A DNA stretch of 50,046 bases from Affinundibacterium seohonense. GTDB lineage: Bacteria; Pseudomonadota; Gammaproteobacteria; Burkholderiales; Burkholderiaceae_D. The position numbers and the translations under genes are program-made. Positions within the stretch are counted from its first letter, which is position 1. Every line of letters begins with the position of its first letter. A model generated the notes under the pieces. The model was not told where the DNA came from, searched no databases, and saw only the letters and a program-made list of their open reading frames with translations. The stretch spans positions 1-50,046 of the forward strand of contig NZ_JACOFW010000029.1 in the NCBI RefSeq assembly GCF_014284305.1, read 5' to 3'. Below are positions 15,699 through 25,086 of the stretch, piece by piece.

Positions 15699-18308
15699 TC
15701 AAGCTGCAATAAGTTTTAGCCGCGTCATTTCATCAACAATTACCGAACTCAACTGCACTGTTTTTAGGTCAAGTTGAGATAGCCACCTACGCGCCTCACT
15801 TACACTCAAGTTTGAATTTGGATAAATCGATTCTAAGGCAGATGCAGCTATCCTGGACAGACCTAACTCAACAAACGACTTTCCGGATGTAGTGGCCACG
15901 CCAAGTTCTAAGGCTAATGAAAAATCGAATATTGTAGGAATTAAGTCGCCACGTCCAACTTCAACCAATGCAAGGGTCAATAGATCAATATACGCCTTCC
16001 CAAATTGGACGAACTGAAATCGAACAACATCTTCAATGTTTTCAAAAACGTCTCTAATTACATTACTAGCGTCAACGGGTTTAGACTGGCGAACGCGGCT
16101 TTTGGGGTCTTCGAGTTTCTTAATTCGTTTTTTTTCGTTTGCTTCGTCTAGGCGCTTCTTCGCATTCTTTATCGCACCACTCAAAATTACAGGATAGGGA
16201 AACCCTCGCATCCAAGACACAGCAAGAGTCGCAATATAACCACCAAAATTATCTTTTTGTCCATTAATTTCTAGCAAAATAGTATTAAATATCGCTCCAT
16301 AATTTGTTGATGCATTCCTCTCGTGAGGATTCACAGGGATTGTGTTTGCATACTCTTCATTTTTAAGACGACTTAGAATTTTTTCGTATAATTTACGCAA
16401 TCCATATGGATTTATCATCCAATTCGAAGCCAATAACGATGAAGGGAGAGCTACTTCTATTGCCGCTGCCTGGGCCGCTTGCGTTAACTCATTAATGCTT
16501 TCCTTAGACAAATCTGGAATGCTTCGCGAAATAAACGCCTCAACATTTCCCTTTGTTGCTCTCGAAATGAGCAGACCAGCCGAAGCCCTAACCGCAGATA
16601 AGTGCTCATTGCTTCGGTTCGGTTTTGGAAGATCGTTTTTTAGTCCCTCAATTACCTTACTGTACGATTCAACGATCGTAGTTTTAAAGGCTGGTTTTAT
16701 CTTAAACCTGACAAATTCATTCATTGATTTATCTTGCCAATCATCATATCCAACTAAAAATACATTTCCCACGATATCCTGTCTCATACGACCTGCCCGT
16801 CCCGCAAAATTCCACAACAATGCGGGATCAAGTAATGTTCCTCTTCCACGTGTGGGCGTACCGATAAAGACATTTCTAGCAGGTAGATTTATTCCTTGAA
16901 ATAGGGTTGTCGTGCATGCCAAAAATTGAAGCGCACCAGATTTAAATGCTTCCTCTAAGGACTCTCTCAAAAGAGTCGGCATTTTCCCATAGTGAAATGC
17001 AACGCCTCGACGAACCATAGCTGCCAATTTATACTCTGGATGAATGTGTTTCTCAATAAACGATGCAAGTTCCTCTAAACGCTCATCTTTTATAACTTCC
17101 CTTGCCTGAGATAGCTGTGACGCAATAAGTTCTGCATGTGCTGGCCCCGTAGCATAAACTAACGAACCACCAGCCGCGCCAAGTTCCAGCGAAACCGCGG
17201 CAAGCCGAGTAGCAGGCACATCAAAACCTCTCGTAGTCTGCAAGATTCCAAGTAGAACTTTATTTTTTTGCGTTAATAGATCTAATCGAAGTTCATCTTT
17301 TCCAGAAACTTTATTTACCAAAATTCGGTTCTGTAGAACTGGGGATACGGCTGTCGATGCTATTTTTAAATCCGGCAAGCCAATAATCCTGGCAGCTTCA
17401 ACAAAGCCCTCAGCACCAGGAGCCAGCATGATCACTCTCGTTACTTGGCTTCTTTCAGACACCTGTTCAAGACACTCCTGCAAAATCATCCCTCTAGATC
17501 CATCAGAAAGATTCTGTGCTTCGTCAACCACTAAAAGATCAAATTTCAAATCAGAAATGGAAAGTAGAACTTGTAATCTCTCTTGTGTAAGTATGTAAAT
17601 TTGCCGAGGATTATTTTCAAAATCCAAAGAAGGAATTGCGGAAATGCGGATACCATCAAAATCAGATAATCTCAATTTTATTTTTTGAAAAACTTCAGAC
17701 AAAAGTGCACGGGTCGGTGCGATATACACCGCACAAAAACGCTCACTTTTAATCGCTAACCGACATAGATATTCAATTACAAGAAAGGACTTCCCGGCTG
17801 AAGTTGGCGCTGATATTGCCAATGAATGAGACGTGGGTAGCTCGGCCCAGACTTCCCTCTGGTAGTCAGTTAGAGAAATTTTATTGCCGTCAACTTCAAC
17901 AGAGTTCAAGCCTTCAGATACCTCTCGTTGCAACATTCCGAGTAGAGGAAGATCACTCTTTCCATACGTTTTTTCAATATAATTAACCCCCGGAAAATTA
18001 CCGAGTTCGGTCAAAATTCGAATACTCTTGTCACGCTCTTCGATTCGGTTTTCACTGTTATTCAGAAGTAAGCTATTGATAGCGATAGTTTGAGCCATAC
18101 CTTTAAAATAGTCATCGTGTGTCTGCGCAAATACAGAAGCACAATAAAGAAGTAAGGCGACACTTTGTCTTTCAATAGGTAATTCAGATGCGACTAATGG
18201 CAAAGTGAATGTAGAAGTAGTTCCAGCATTTTGAAGTGCTGAATAAGTATCCCAATAACGTTGATGTCCAACCAATTTCTGGGACAATTCAAGAGCAAAT
18301 TGACTCAT
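15699..18308 (-). CDS. hamB: Hachiman defence system helicase HamB
   Basis: 869-aa superfamily 2 helicase of the Hachiman anti-phage system. Motif I is APTSAGKS (167-174), motif II VVDEAQ (260-265; DEAQ rather than DEAD/DEAH), and motif VI NFAGRAGRMRQ (500-510), a Ski2-like pattern. A long C-terminal helical region follows. Its ATG overlaps the stop of hamA by 4 nt, so the two are coupled. In characterised systems HamB holds the HamA nuclease inactive, senses DNA damage or aberrant DNA ends through its helicase activity, and releases HamA to degrade cell and phage DNA. Motifs look intact. Assignment rests on the pairing with a DUF1837 gene. Confidence 0.88.
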   Translation of the reverse strand: MSQFALELSQKLVGHQRYWDTYSALQNAGTTSTFTLPLVASELPIERQSVALLLYCASVFAQTHDDYFKGMAQTIAINSLLLNNSENRIEERDKSIRILTELGNFPGVNYIEKTYGKSDLPLLGMLQREVSEGLNSVEVDGNKISLTDYQREVWAELPTSHSLAISAPTSAGKSFLVIEYLCRLAIKSERFCAVYIAPTRALLSEVFQKIKLRLSDFDGIRISAIPSLDFENNPRQIYILTQERLQVLLSISDLKFDLLVVDEAQNLSDGSRGMILQECLEQVSERSQVTRVIMLAPGAEGFVEAARIIGLPDLKIASTAVSPVLQNRILVNKVSGKDELRLDLLTQKNKVLLGILQTTRGFDVPATRLAAVSLELGAAGGSLVYATGPAHAELIASQLSQAREVIKDERLEELASFIEKHIHPEYKLAAMVRRGVAFHYGKMPTLLRESLEEAFKSGALQFLACTTTLFQGINLPARNVFIGTPTRGRGTLLDPALLWNFAGRAGRMRQDIVGNVFLVGYDDWQDKSMNEFVRFKIKPAFKTTIVESYSKVIEGLKNDLPKPNRSNEHLSAVRASAGLLISRATKGNVEAFISRSIPDLSKESINELTQAAQAAAIEVALPSSLLASNWMINPYGLRKLYEKILSRLKNEEYANTIPVNPHERNASTNYGAIFNTILLEINGQKDNFGGYIATLAVSWMRGFPYPVILSGAIKNAKKRLDEANEKKRIKKLEDPKSRVRQSKPVDASNVIRDVFENIEDVVRFQFVQFGKAYIDLLTLALVEVGRGDLIPTIFDFSLALELGVATTSGKSFVELGLSRIAASALESIYPNSNLSVSEARRWLSQLDLKTVQLSSVIVDEMTRLKLIAA

Positions 18309-19285
18309 TTTCCCATTACCTCATAAAATTTCTTTCGCAACACATTTACGTCTGGAACCGCAACAAAAAAAACACGACATTTATTTGGATCTACATTTTG
18401 CTTTTCAAGATGTTTAAGTGCAGAGCCAAAATGATGCGACAACTCACCTGAAAAATTATTAGAAAAGTGAACTTGATGTGCTGTAACTGCCCCATCGCTT
18501 ACAGGAATTGTATTTGAGAAATGCTTAGTTTCTGAGTAGCAAACAACTCCAATTGAGCGCTCTCTCCGCGATATCTCAGGCTTGGCAATTGCATCGAAGT
18601 GTTGTAGTGCTAATGATCGAGCCTCACCGGTCAATGTATCCAGATTTCCAAGATCTCCCACCAATGAATATTCATGGAGATATTGTTTTTGATCGGTTAG
18701 AAATTTACCCGCAGAGTCTGCATAATCAGCAACGCCATCGTTCGCACTGGATGATAATTTTGACTCCAAAAAATATACAGTTAAGGCGTCATTATCAACT
18801 ACTGCATGGATACCATCCAATCCATGCACTGGCATATTGGATGAAGTTTTTAACGACATCTTTGCAGCCAATTGAGCTGCATTAAGGTAGCGTATCGCGA
18901 TACAGTATGCGAGAACTTCTCCAACCTCACTTGCTCGATGTGGATGTAACTTATTGAACTCCAAAAATACATTACGAACAATTTGCATTATGTCTACTGT
19001 CACAGATAGATCAGCGGAATCAGATTTTAATAATTGTTCTTTAAATTGCTTTCGTCGTTTGCGAGATAACGCGTAATTAACCGACTGTTTCCATAAAAAC
19101 TGTGCCAACGCATCAACATTAGGCTTTTCCTCGGCGAACCTAACATGAAGCAAATATACCCTCGGATGTGTAACTCCATTTTCAAGAACGTTATCACATG
19201 CAAACGAAATCACCGAATCAAGATCTGACTCAACCAATAATTCATCAATTGCGTCTTTGAGGAGTTGAATTTTGTCTTCTTGCAT
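18305..19285 (-). CDS. hamA: Hachiman defence system nuclease HamA (DUF1837)
   Basis: 326-aa effector nuclease of Hachiman. The start MQEDKIQLLKDAIDELL has GGAAGG 8 nt upstream; an earlier frame extension has none. The DUF1837 core is visible: EVGEVLAYCIAIRYLNAAQL (119-138), MPVHGLDGIHAVV (151-163) and VYFLESKLS (170-178). The Asp in GLDG with Glu and Lys in ESK form a PD-(D/E)xK-type metal site. It precedes hamB with an ATGA overlap, the usual order of this two-gene system. HamA degrades DNA when released from HamB, giving abortive defence. Active-site residues appear intact. Confidence 0.88.
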   Translation of the reverse strand: MQEDKIQLLKDAIDELLVESDLDSVISFACDNVLENGVTHPRVYLLHVRFAEEKPNVDALAQFLWKQSVNYALSRKRRKQFKEQLLKSDSADLSVTVDIMQIVRNVFLEFNKLHPHRASEVGEVLAYCIAIRYLNAAQLAAKMSLKTSSNMPVHGLDGIHAVVDNDALTVYFLESKLSSSANDGVADYADSAGKFLTDQKQYLHEYSLVGDLGNLDTLTGEARSLALQHFDAIAKPEISRRERSIGVVCYSETKHFSNTIPVSDGAVTAHQVHFSNNFSGELSHHFGSALKHLEKQNVDPNKCRVFFVAVPDVNVLRKKFYEVMGK

Positions 19286-19373
19286 TAAGCAAACCTTCCA
19301 ATCGAAAATAATTTTTAGCAATTTTCGTAACAACGTCACTTCGAATTTTTATCAAAATACTTTTTGAAGCGAA

Positions 19374-19559
19374 CTAAACATCAAACCCAACCCAAAACTC
19401 CTTCAACCAAGCCTTACATTCCAAATAATCCGGGACAATACGCTCAACAGACTTCCAAAACGCAGGTGAATGATCATGGTGTTTGAGGTGGCATAATTCA
19501 TGCACGACCACGTATTCGACAATACGACGAGGTGCCATGATGACTTTCCAAAAAGTGAT
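19374..19559 (-). pseudogene. Truncated YgjP/M48-type metallopeptidase remnant of the type I RM locus
   Basis: The open stretch reads ITFWKVIMAPRRIVEYVVVH, then ELCHLKHHDHSPAFWKSVER, and ends near EFWVGFDV. It keeps the HELCH zinc motif and the C-terminal part of the YgjP-like (DUF45/WLM) metallopeptidase domain but lacks about the first two thirds; an in-frame TAA stands just before it. Full-length versions commonly follow hsdR in type I RM operons, so this is a decayed last gene of the hsd operon. A 54-aa product from the internal ATG at 19538 is possible but unlikely to be functional. Confidence 0.75.
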
Positions 19560-19576
19560 TTATTTCAAAGTAGAAG

Positions 19577-22500
19577 CTATCGATTCGAAACACCAGTCAA
19601 AATATCAAACACCACCTTAGCAAACCCAGCAGCCCGTTTAGGATCGGATAGCAACTGCATCATCTGATTCTGATGGGCGTCGCCGCTGTCTAAGATGGCA
19701 TCGTCAACTGCGCGAGAGAAATCACCCAACATCGCTTGTTCTGCGCTGTTGTTTTCAATCTGCTGCATCACGATGTTGTTTTCTCGGACCTTGTCGCTGA
19801 TCGTATAGGCGTAATTGACCATATCTTTTTCAGTGAGTTGATCGGTGATGAAAAGCTCGTTTAAGCGATGTACGATTTGGGATAGGAACTCGGTTTGTTT
19901 GTCTTTGGCTTTTGCTGTTCCTGCTTCGTCACCAGGCACTAATTTGTATTCTTCAGCGTTCTCTTGTAGCGCCAAATGTTGCTGGCGAATTTTCGATACG
20001 CGGTAATGGCTGAGCACAATGCTGGATAAATCGATGTCGTCTTCGTCCACAATGGTTTCGCGCAGCATGGGGCGTAGGTTGCGTGCGTAGAGGCTGAGCT
20101 TTTCTAGGTCTTTGTCGTTGTAATCGACAATTTGCGACATGAATTCGTAGAAGCGTACAAAGGTACCGAGGTCTTTCTTGAAAATCTCCAATGCGTCTTT
20201 TGCCTTCTTGCAGTCTTTGAAGCTATTTTCCGCGTTAGCGAGTAAGACCGCGTCATTAAATTTCTTAGTGCGCTCAAACATCTCTTTCGCTTGTTTATAC
20301 GCATCGACCGCGTGCTTATAGCGCTTCTGCCAGCGCTCTACAGCGGGTTTGCAGATATTCGCAATCGCCGCATTGCTTTTGCTCTTTACGAAGAAAGCTT
20401 CGCAGAATTGCTCTACTTCCGTCCACGTAAAAATATCGGCGGTGCGCAGTTTGTCGTATAGATCAAAAATCAAATTCGGGTTGGATACATCGGCCAGCTC
20501 TGCGGTTTGGAAGTAAGGCTGGAAGGCGTCTAAAATCTCTTGTGGCTCGTTGAAGAAGTCGAGTACAAAAGTGCCGGTTTCTGCCTTACCGGGGTAAGTA
20601 CGGTTTAAGCGTGACAATGTTTGTACGCATTCAACACCACCCAGCTTTTTGTCCACATACATGGCGCATAGCTTGGGTTGGTCAAAACCTGTTTGAAACT
20701 TATTAGCTACGATCATCACTTGGTAATCGTCGGTATCAAAGGCTTTGCGCATGTCGCGGCCTTTGAGGTTGGGGTTCATATTGGTTTCGGTGAATTTCGC
20801 ACCGATCAAGAAATCAGAATTCGGATCTTTGTCGCTGAATTCCACCTCGCCCGAGAACGCCACCATCGCGTGGATCTTTTGGTAGCCTTGCTGGGTGATG
20901 TATTTGTCGAATGCCTGCTTGTAGCGCACCGCTTCTTTGCGCGAGCTGGTCACCACCATCGCTTTGGCCTGCCCACCGAGCAAACCCATCACATGCGTTT
21001 TGAAATGCTCGACGATCACCATCACTTTTTGGCTGATATTGTGATCATGCAAGCGCACCCATTGATTGAGTTTGACCTTGGCTTTCTTACTTTCCACCTC
21101 TTGGTCGGCGTCTTTCATCTTCATCGCCAAGTTATAGGCGACTTTGTAATTGGTGTAGTTCTTCAACACATCCAAAATAAAGCCTTCTTCTATCGCTTGG
21201 CGCATGCTATAGACGTGGAAGGCTTCTGGCTTATTGGTTTTGGAAGCTGGCTCATCTGGCTTAGGTAAGCGACCAAACAATTCCAGCGTCTTGGTCTTAG
21301 GCGTAGCGGTGAAAGCAAGATAAGTCAGATTTTTTGAGGCGCGACGTGAAGCGACTGCGGCATCGAGAATATCATCTGTCGTGAGTTCGTCTTCATCGCT
21401 GGCTGTGCCATCGACCATCAAGACTTCTTTGAGTTGGCGAGCGGTTGAGCCCGTTTGTGAAGAATGCGCTTCATCGGCAATAATCACGTAGTTGCGCTCT
21501 TTCAGGCTCACGCTGTTTTCAATCGCACGCAGTACAAACGGGAAGGTTTGTATGGTGACGATAATAATCGGCTGCGAGTTTTCCAAGGCTTTGGCGAGTT
21601 TTTCTGATTTTGAGCCATCGCCTTCTTGATTATTGATACGCCCGACCACGCCATCGGTTTGTTCAAACTGCGCAATCGTGTCTTGCAACTGCGCGTCGAG
21701 CACGGTTCGGTCGGTGACCACAATCACGGAATGAAACAACTTATTACCACTGGCATCGTACAAAGACGAAAGCTGATGCGCAGACCATGCAATCGAATTT
21801 GATTTACCCGAACCCGCGCTGTGTTGTATCAAATATTTTTGCCCTGGCCCTTCGCTTATAGCCGCAGCCAGCAATTTACTGACCACATCCCATTGGTGGT
21901 ACCGTGGAAAGATCAGGCTTTCTTTCTTGAACTTGCGCCCTTCCCAGTCTTCTTTATCTTCAATCTGCAAATGCACGAAGCGCCCTAAAATCTTCAGCAG
22001 ATTGTCTGGCACTAAAACTTCATTCCACAAATAATCGGTCGCGTATTGATTCACATCTTCAGGCGCATCATTCCCCGCACCACCATCATGCGTGCCTTTG
22101 TTAAACGGCAGGAAAAAGGTGCTTTCGCCCTCTAAACGCGTGGCCATATACACTTCGTACTGACTCACCGCAAAATGCACCAGCGCACCGCGCTTAAAGG
22201 TCAACAAAGGTTCAGGCTTCTTGGTGACAGGGTCGACAGGCAAACGTGTAGTACGATACTGACGCATCGCATTGTGTACCGCTTGTTTGAATTCCGATTT
22301 CAGCTCTAGCGTCGCAACAGGAATACCATTGACGAATAAAACCAAATCAATACGCCACTCTTTGGCTTTGACGCCTGTTTCCGCGAGATGCTCGGCCGTC
22401 GCCCACGGGCTATACGTCACTTCTGGCACCACGCGCAAACGATTCTTTTTGTAACGCGCCAAGGTATCAGGATTCAGATCATGTTCAGGTGCAAACTGAC

Positions 22501-22831
22501 ACATAGAAAAACGCGTGCCACGATCTTTCAAATCATGACGCAAGACACCCAAGGTACCAAAGGTGCGTATCTCTTTGTTTGCCGCATTCGGGTCAGCCTT
22601 ATTTAATTGTTGCGCCAAGCGCTCCAAAAACTTTTGTTCCGGTTGCACCGGATACAAAGCACAAAACTTTTGCCATTGCTCATCTTGCGTGTCTTTGACA
22701 AAGGCAATCACGTCTTCAGGATACAAAGCCAGTTCGCGATTGTAGTGTTCTGCTTTGCCGAGCAACCAGCCATTAGCTTGTAGCTGGCGAATCATGTCAT
22801 TTTGAAAGGTGAGTTCGTTGGCTTTGCTCAT
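19577..22831 (-). CDS. hsdR: Type I restriction endonuclease subunit R (HsdR)
   Basis: Motor and nuclease subunit of the type I restriction complex; translocates DNA using ATP and cuts at distant sites. The N-terminal nuclease is seen as WRIDLVLFVNGIPVATLELK (PD-(D/E)xK; Asp and ExK). Helicase motifs: HSAGSGKSNSIAW (I), IIADEAHSSQTG (II), LAFTATPKTKTLELFG (III) and VQTLSRLNRTYPGK (VI). A C-terminal coiled, charged region contacts HsdM. 1084 aa from MSKANELTFQND, a normal length. No good ribosome site precedes this ATG; a TTG start at 22867, inside the end of the FRG gene, would add 12 residues and give a coupled overlap. Last intact gene of the operon. Confidence 0.95.
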   Translation of the reverse strand: MSKANELTFQNDMIRQLQANGWLLGKAEHYNRELALYPEDVIAFVKDTQDEQWQKFCALYPVQPEQKFLERLAQQLNKADPNAANKEIRTFGTLGVLRHDLKDRGTRFSMCQFAPEHDLNPDTLARYKKNRLRVVPEVTYSPWATAEHLAETGVKAKEWRIDLVLFVNGIPVATLELKSEFKQAVHNAMRQYRTTRLPVDPVTKKPEPLLTFKRGALVHFAVSQYEVYMATRLEGESTFFLPFNKGTHDGGAGNDAPEDVNQYATDYLWNEVLVPDNLLKILGRFVHLQIEDKEDWEGRKFKKESLIFPRYHQWDVVSKLLAAAISEGPGQKYLIQHSAGSGKSNSIAWSAHQLSSLYDASGNKLFHSVIVVTDRTVLDAQLQDTIAQFEQTDGVVGRINNQEGDGSKSEKLAKALENSQPIIIVTIQTFPFVLRAIENSVSLKERNYVIIADEAHSSQTGSTARQLKEVLMVDGTASDEDELTTDDILDAAVASRRASKNLTYLAFTATPKTKTLELFGRLPKPDEPASKTNKPEAFHVYSMRQAIEEGFILDVLKNYTNYKVAYNLAMKMKDADQEVESKKAKVKLNQWVRLHDHNISQKVMVIVEHFKTHVMGLLGGQAKAMVVTSSRKEAVRYKQAFDKYITQQGYQKIHAMVAFSGEVEFSDKDPNSDFLIGAKFTETNMNPNLKGRDMRKAFDTDDYQVMIVANKFQTGFDQPKLCAMYVDKKLGGVECVQTLSRLNRTYPGKAETGTFVLDFFNEPQEILDAFQPYFQTAELADVSNPNLIFDLYDKLRTADIFTWTEVEQFCEAFFVKSKSNAAIANICKPAVERWQKRYKHAVDAYKQAKEMFERTKKFNDAVLLANAENSFKDCKKAKDALEIFKKDLGTFVRFYEFMSQIVDYNDKDLEKLSLYARNLRPMLRETIVDEDDIDLSSIVLSHYRVSKIRQQHLALQENAEEYKLVPGDEAGTAKAKDKQTEFLSQIVHRLNELFITDQLTEKDMVNYAYTISDKVRENNIVMQQIENNSAEQAMLGDFSRAVDDAILDSGDAHQNQMMQLLSDPKRAAGFAKVVFDILTGVSNR

Positions 22832-22850
22832 ATGTTTTAATGTAAGTTTT

Positions 22851-23699
22851 TCAGAGTGCTTCAACAACTTGATTCTTTAAATGTCGCGCAACATAATCTA
22901 TTTCGGGGAACAGTGAGGCTTCTGAAATTGAAAGATTCTCTAGCTGCGCAAGTAAAGTGCTTTTTCCAGTGTTTGCAATTTCTATTGTTACCGGCTTGTT
23001 GTTTTCTTTGTAGATATACGAATATGGAATTTCGGCGGGTTGAGTAATCGACTTATTCATTCCAAAAATAAAGAAAGCGCCGCTTTGCTGTGTGATGCGC
23101 CTGTTATCAAGCTTTGCTTTTACGCACTGAACTTTAGACAAATCATCTAACTTGATGCGATCTGCGAAATACGGTTTCTCAGCTCTTATTTCATGCAAAA
23201 ACCGTTCTTTTTCATCTGGATATGTGAAGCTTCTTGGCATCTTGGCCAAATTCCCAATCACCGCGGCAGTATCACTACTAAAAAACTTGATTTCGTCATT
23301 AGGCACTTCGTAAATAATTACTTCTCCATCTTTGCCACCTTTGCCACTATTCGATGAACAAGCAAAGTAAAGTGCGACTAGCGGATTAGTGGTAAGGTCC
23401 AGCAGACGAGTCGGCAATCCGTAATGTTGCATCTTGACCAAATGTTCGAGCGTACTCGAACAACCAATAAATTCTTGCGGACATTGCATTACCAAATTTT
23501 TGAATAATTTATCTTCTTGATCAGCGAATGTTCCCTTTACTGTGCCTTTGGTTATTGCTCGAAACACTGAGGGTATAGCTTTATAAGATGAGTCAGAATG
23601 TCCTCGATAAAACAAACTAAAGTCTCTCCGAGGTTCTATTTCCTTAATCCTTTCGATAAAAGCGGAAATCGATGCGACTCGGCTTTTAGACGCGCTCAT
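22851..23699 (-). CDS. FRG domain-containing protein within the type I RM operon
   Basis: 282-aa protein with an FRG domain (named for its Phe-Arg-Gly motif). Visible hallmarks are FYRGHSDSSYKAIPSVFR (about 30-47) and LEHLVKMQHYGLPTRLLDLT then NPLVALYFAC (about 83-113). FRG proteins are frequent in defence loci, but the biochemical role is unknown. Its ATG overlaps the hsdS stop by 4 nt and its 3' end lies just before hsdR, so it is translated as part of the RM operon. An auxiliary function in, or linked defence with, the RM complex is inference. Confidence 0.85.
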   Translation of the reverse strand: MSASKSRVASISAFIERIKEIEPRRDFSLFYRGHSDSSYKAIPSVFRAITKGTVKGTFADQEDKLFKNLVMQCPQEFIGCSSTLEHLVKMQHYGLPTRLLDLTTNPLVALYFACSSNSGKGGKDGEVIIYEVPNDEIKFFSSDTAAVIGNLAKMPRSFTYPDEKERFLHEIRAEKPYFADRIKLDDLSKVQCVKAKLDNRRITQQSGAFFIFGMNKSITQPAEIPYSYIYKENNKPVTIEIANTGKSTLLAQLENLSISEASLFPEIDYVARHLKNQVVEAL

Positions 23700-25000
23700 G
23701 CAATTAATTCCTTTTCCGAAACTTTCACATCTCTTACATCAATTTTTCCGGTAACAGCGGCTGAGATTAAGGCTGTGCGGCGTTCTTGCATCAACTGGAT
23801 CGCACATTCTGCACGTTCAATTAAGCTATCAAAACGTAATGATTCCCGGTAGACAAAGTCAACGATTGTCACTTGCTCATTAACTGGTGGTACTGGCACT
23901 TTCATAAATTGAACTTCACCACAATTCAAATGCGGGTGCATTCCCCCAGTACGAAGCGAAAAAAGCACTGATGTACCATACTGACTTTGGAGAGTAAGAG
24001 ACAGAAAATTGCCATACATGATTTCCTTCTTTGGTTGGACAATAATCAACGCATGACAGTTGAATCCCTCCTCATTTTTTGAGACTAAGCCGACGTCTCC
24101 AGTACCAGCCCCTGTCTGAACGATCAACACGTCCCCTTCAATGAGAATTGACTTCGCGTGTTGCTGGCTCCAATTTTCACGAACGAAATACGCGCCATCA
24201 AAATTTACAATGCCTTTCTTGATGTGAGTAGCCTGGACGTAGGGCACACCGTCCTCAACCAAAATATCCCTGGTCGGGCCAACATATCCGTTTGTTATTT
24301 TCTGTGCGATTTTTGATACCGCAACTACATCCCAATGCGCCGGAACTTCACCCAACCACTCGACGCCAGAGTCGCGCATGGGGGCGTTGGTGTTGAGGCC
24401 TTTGGTGACGGCATGACTAATCACAGCCTGCCGTTTTTCTTTCAGCAGCTTGATCAACTCTTGCTGCTTCGCGATCAGGGTATCAATCTTGACGGTTTCG
24501 TGGTCGAGGAAGTTGGCGATTTTTTGTTGTTCAGTATCGGACGGGAGTGAAACAAGTATCTCTGCCATTTCGCCGTTCATTATCTTCGCGCCGTTAGTAT
24601 CTGGACGTTTATAAAACTGAGCGACATATTGAAGGCTGTACAAAAAGAATTTAAGAAGTACAGTTGACCGTATCGGCTGCAATGTTCCGCATACGTTTGT
24701 ACAATTATGCTTGCCGCCACGCAGGAATATCGTGCCAGCATTTGCGCCATCAGTGGTCCATGTCAACTGATCACAATCAAAATCAAATGTCGAAATAAAC
24801 CCAAGGCAACCATCATTGGCAGTTTGAGAAGAATAAACAGGAAACTCACCATCATCAATGAGTTCCTCTTGCGAAATTACGCGACCACGACCAATGTTAA
24901 AAATGTGTTTAACCTTCTTAACACTCCAATCAAACGGCAAGCGATCTAGCCCGATTACTCCAGACTCCTTGTACACAGGATAAGCCTTATATCCACTCAT
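23696..25000 (-). CDS. hsdS: Type I restriction-modification specificity subunit S (HsdS)
   Basis: DNA-recognition subunit of the type I complex, 434 aa. Two target-recognition domains, each followed by a conserved helix: TRD1 from about residue 18 (FDWSVKKVKHIFNIGRGRVI), spacer helix 1 in PSDTEQQKIANFLDHETVKI then LIAKQQELIKLLKEKRQAVI; TRD2 from about 212 (GVEWLGEVPAHWDVVAVSKI), spacer helix 2 in VPPVNEQVTIVDFVYRESLR then QLMQERRTALISAAVTGKID. Each TRD reads one half of a bipartite site; the site itself cannot be predicted. The ATG overlaps the stop of a 29-aa ORF, and an AGGAGG ribosome site lies inside that ORF. Confidence 0.95.
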   Translation of the reverse strand: MSGYKAYPVYKESGVIGLDRLPFDWSVKKVKHIFNIGRGRVISQEELIDDGEFPVYSSQTANDGCLGFISTFDFDCDQLTWTTDGANAGTIFLRGGKHNCTNVCGTLQPIRSTVLLKFFLYSLQYVAQFYKRPDTNGAKIMNGEMAEILVSLPSDTEQQKIANFLDHETVKIDTLIAKQQELIKLLKEKRQAVISHAVTKGLNTNAPMRDSGVEWLGEVPAHWDVVAVSKIAQKITNGYVGPTRDILVEDGVPYVQATHIKKGIVNFDGAYFVRENWSQQHAKSILIEGDVLIVQTGAGTGDVGLVSKNEEGFNCHALIIVQPKKEIMYGNFLSLTLQSQYGTSVLFSLRTGGMHPHLNCGEVQFMKVPVPPVNEQVTIVDFVYRESLRFDSLIERAECAIQLMQERRTALISAAVTGKIDVRDVKVSEKELIA

Positions 25001-25086
25001 TCTTCGCCCTCCTGCGCCAAATTCAACATATAAAACTCATGAAGTTTCGCTTGCAGTAGTTTCTTATCTGCAATCATGTAAATCAT
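24997..25086 (-). CDS. 29-aa ORF coupled between hsdM and hsdS
   Basis: Small ORF that fills the gap between the methylase and specificity genes. Its ATG overlaps the hsdM stop (ATGA at 25083-25086) and its stop overlaps the hsdS ATG (ATGA at 24997-25000). The peptide starts [20 protein letters not shown] and ends LAQEGEE: short, helical and amphipathic. The last codons carry the AGGAGG ribosome site of hsdS. It may be a real micro-protein or only a translational relay that feeds ribosomes into hsdS; the sequence cannot decide. No known family recognised. Confidence 0.6.
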   Translation of the reverse strand: MIYMIADKKLLQAKLHEFYMLNLAQEGEE

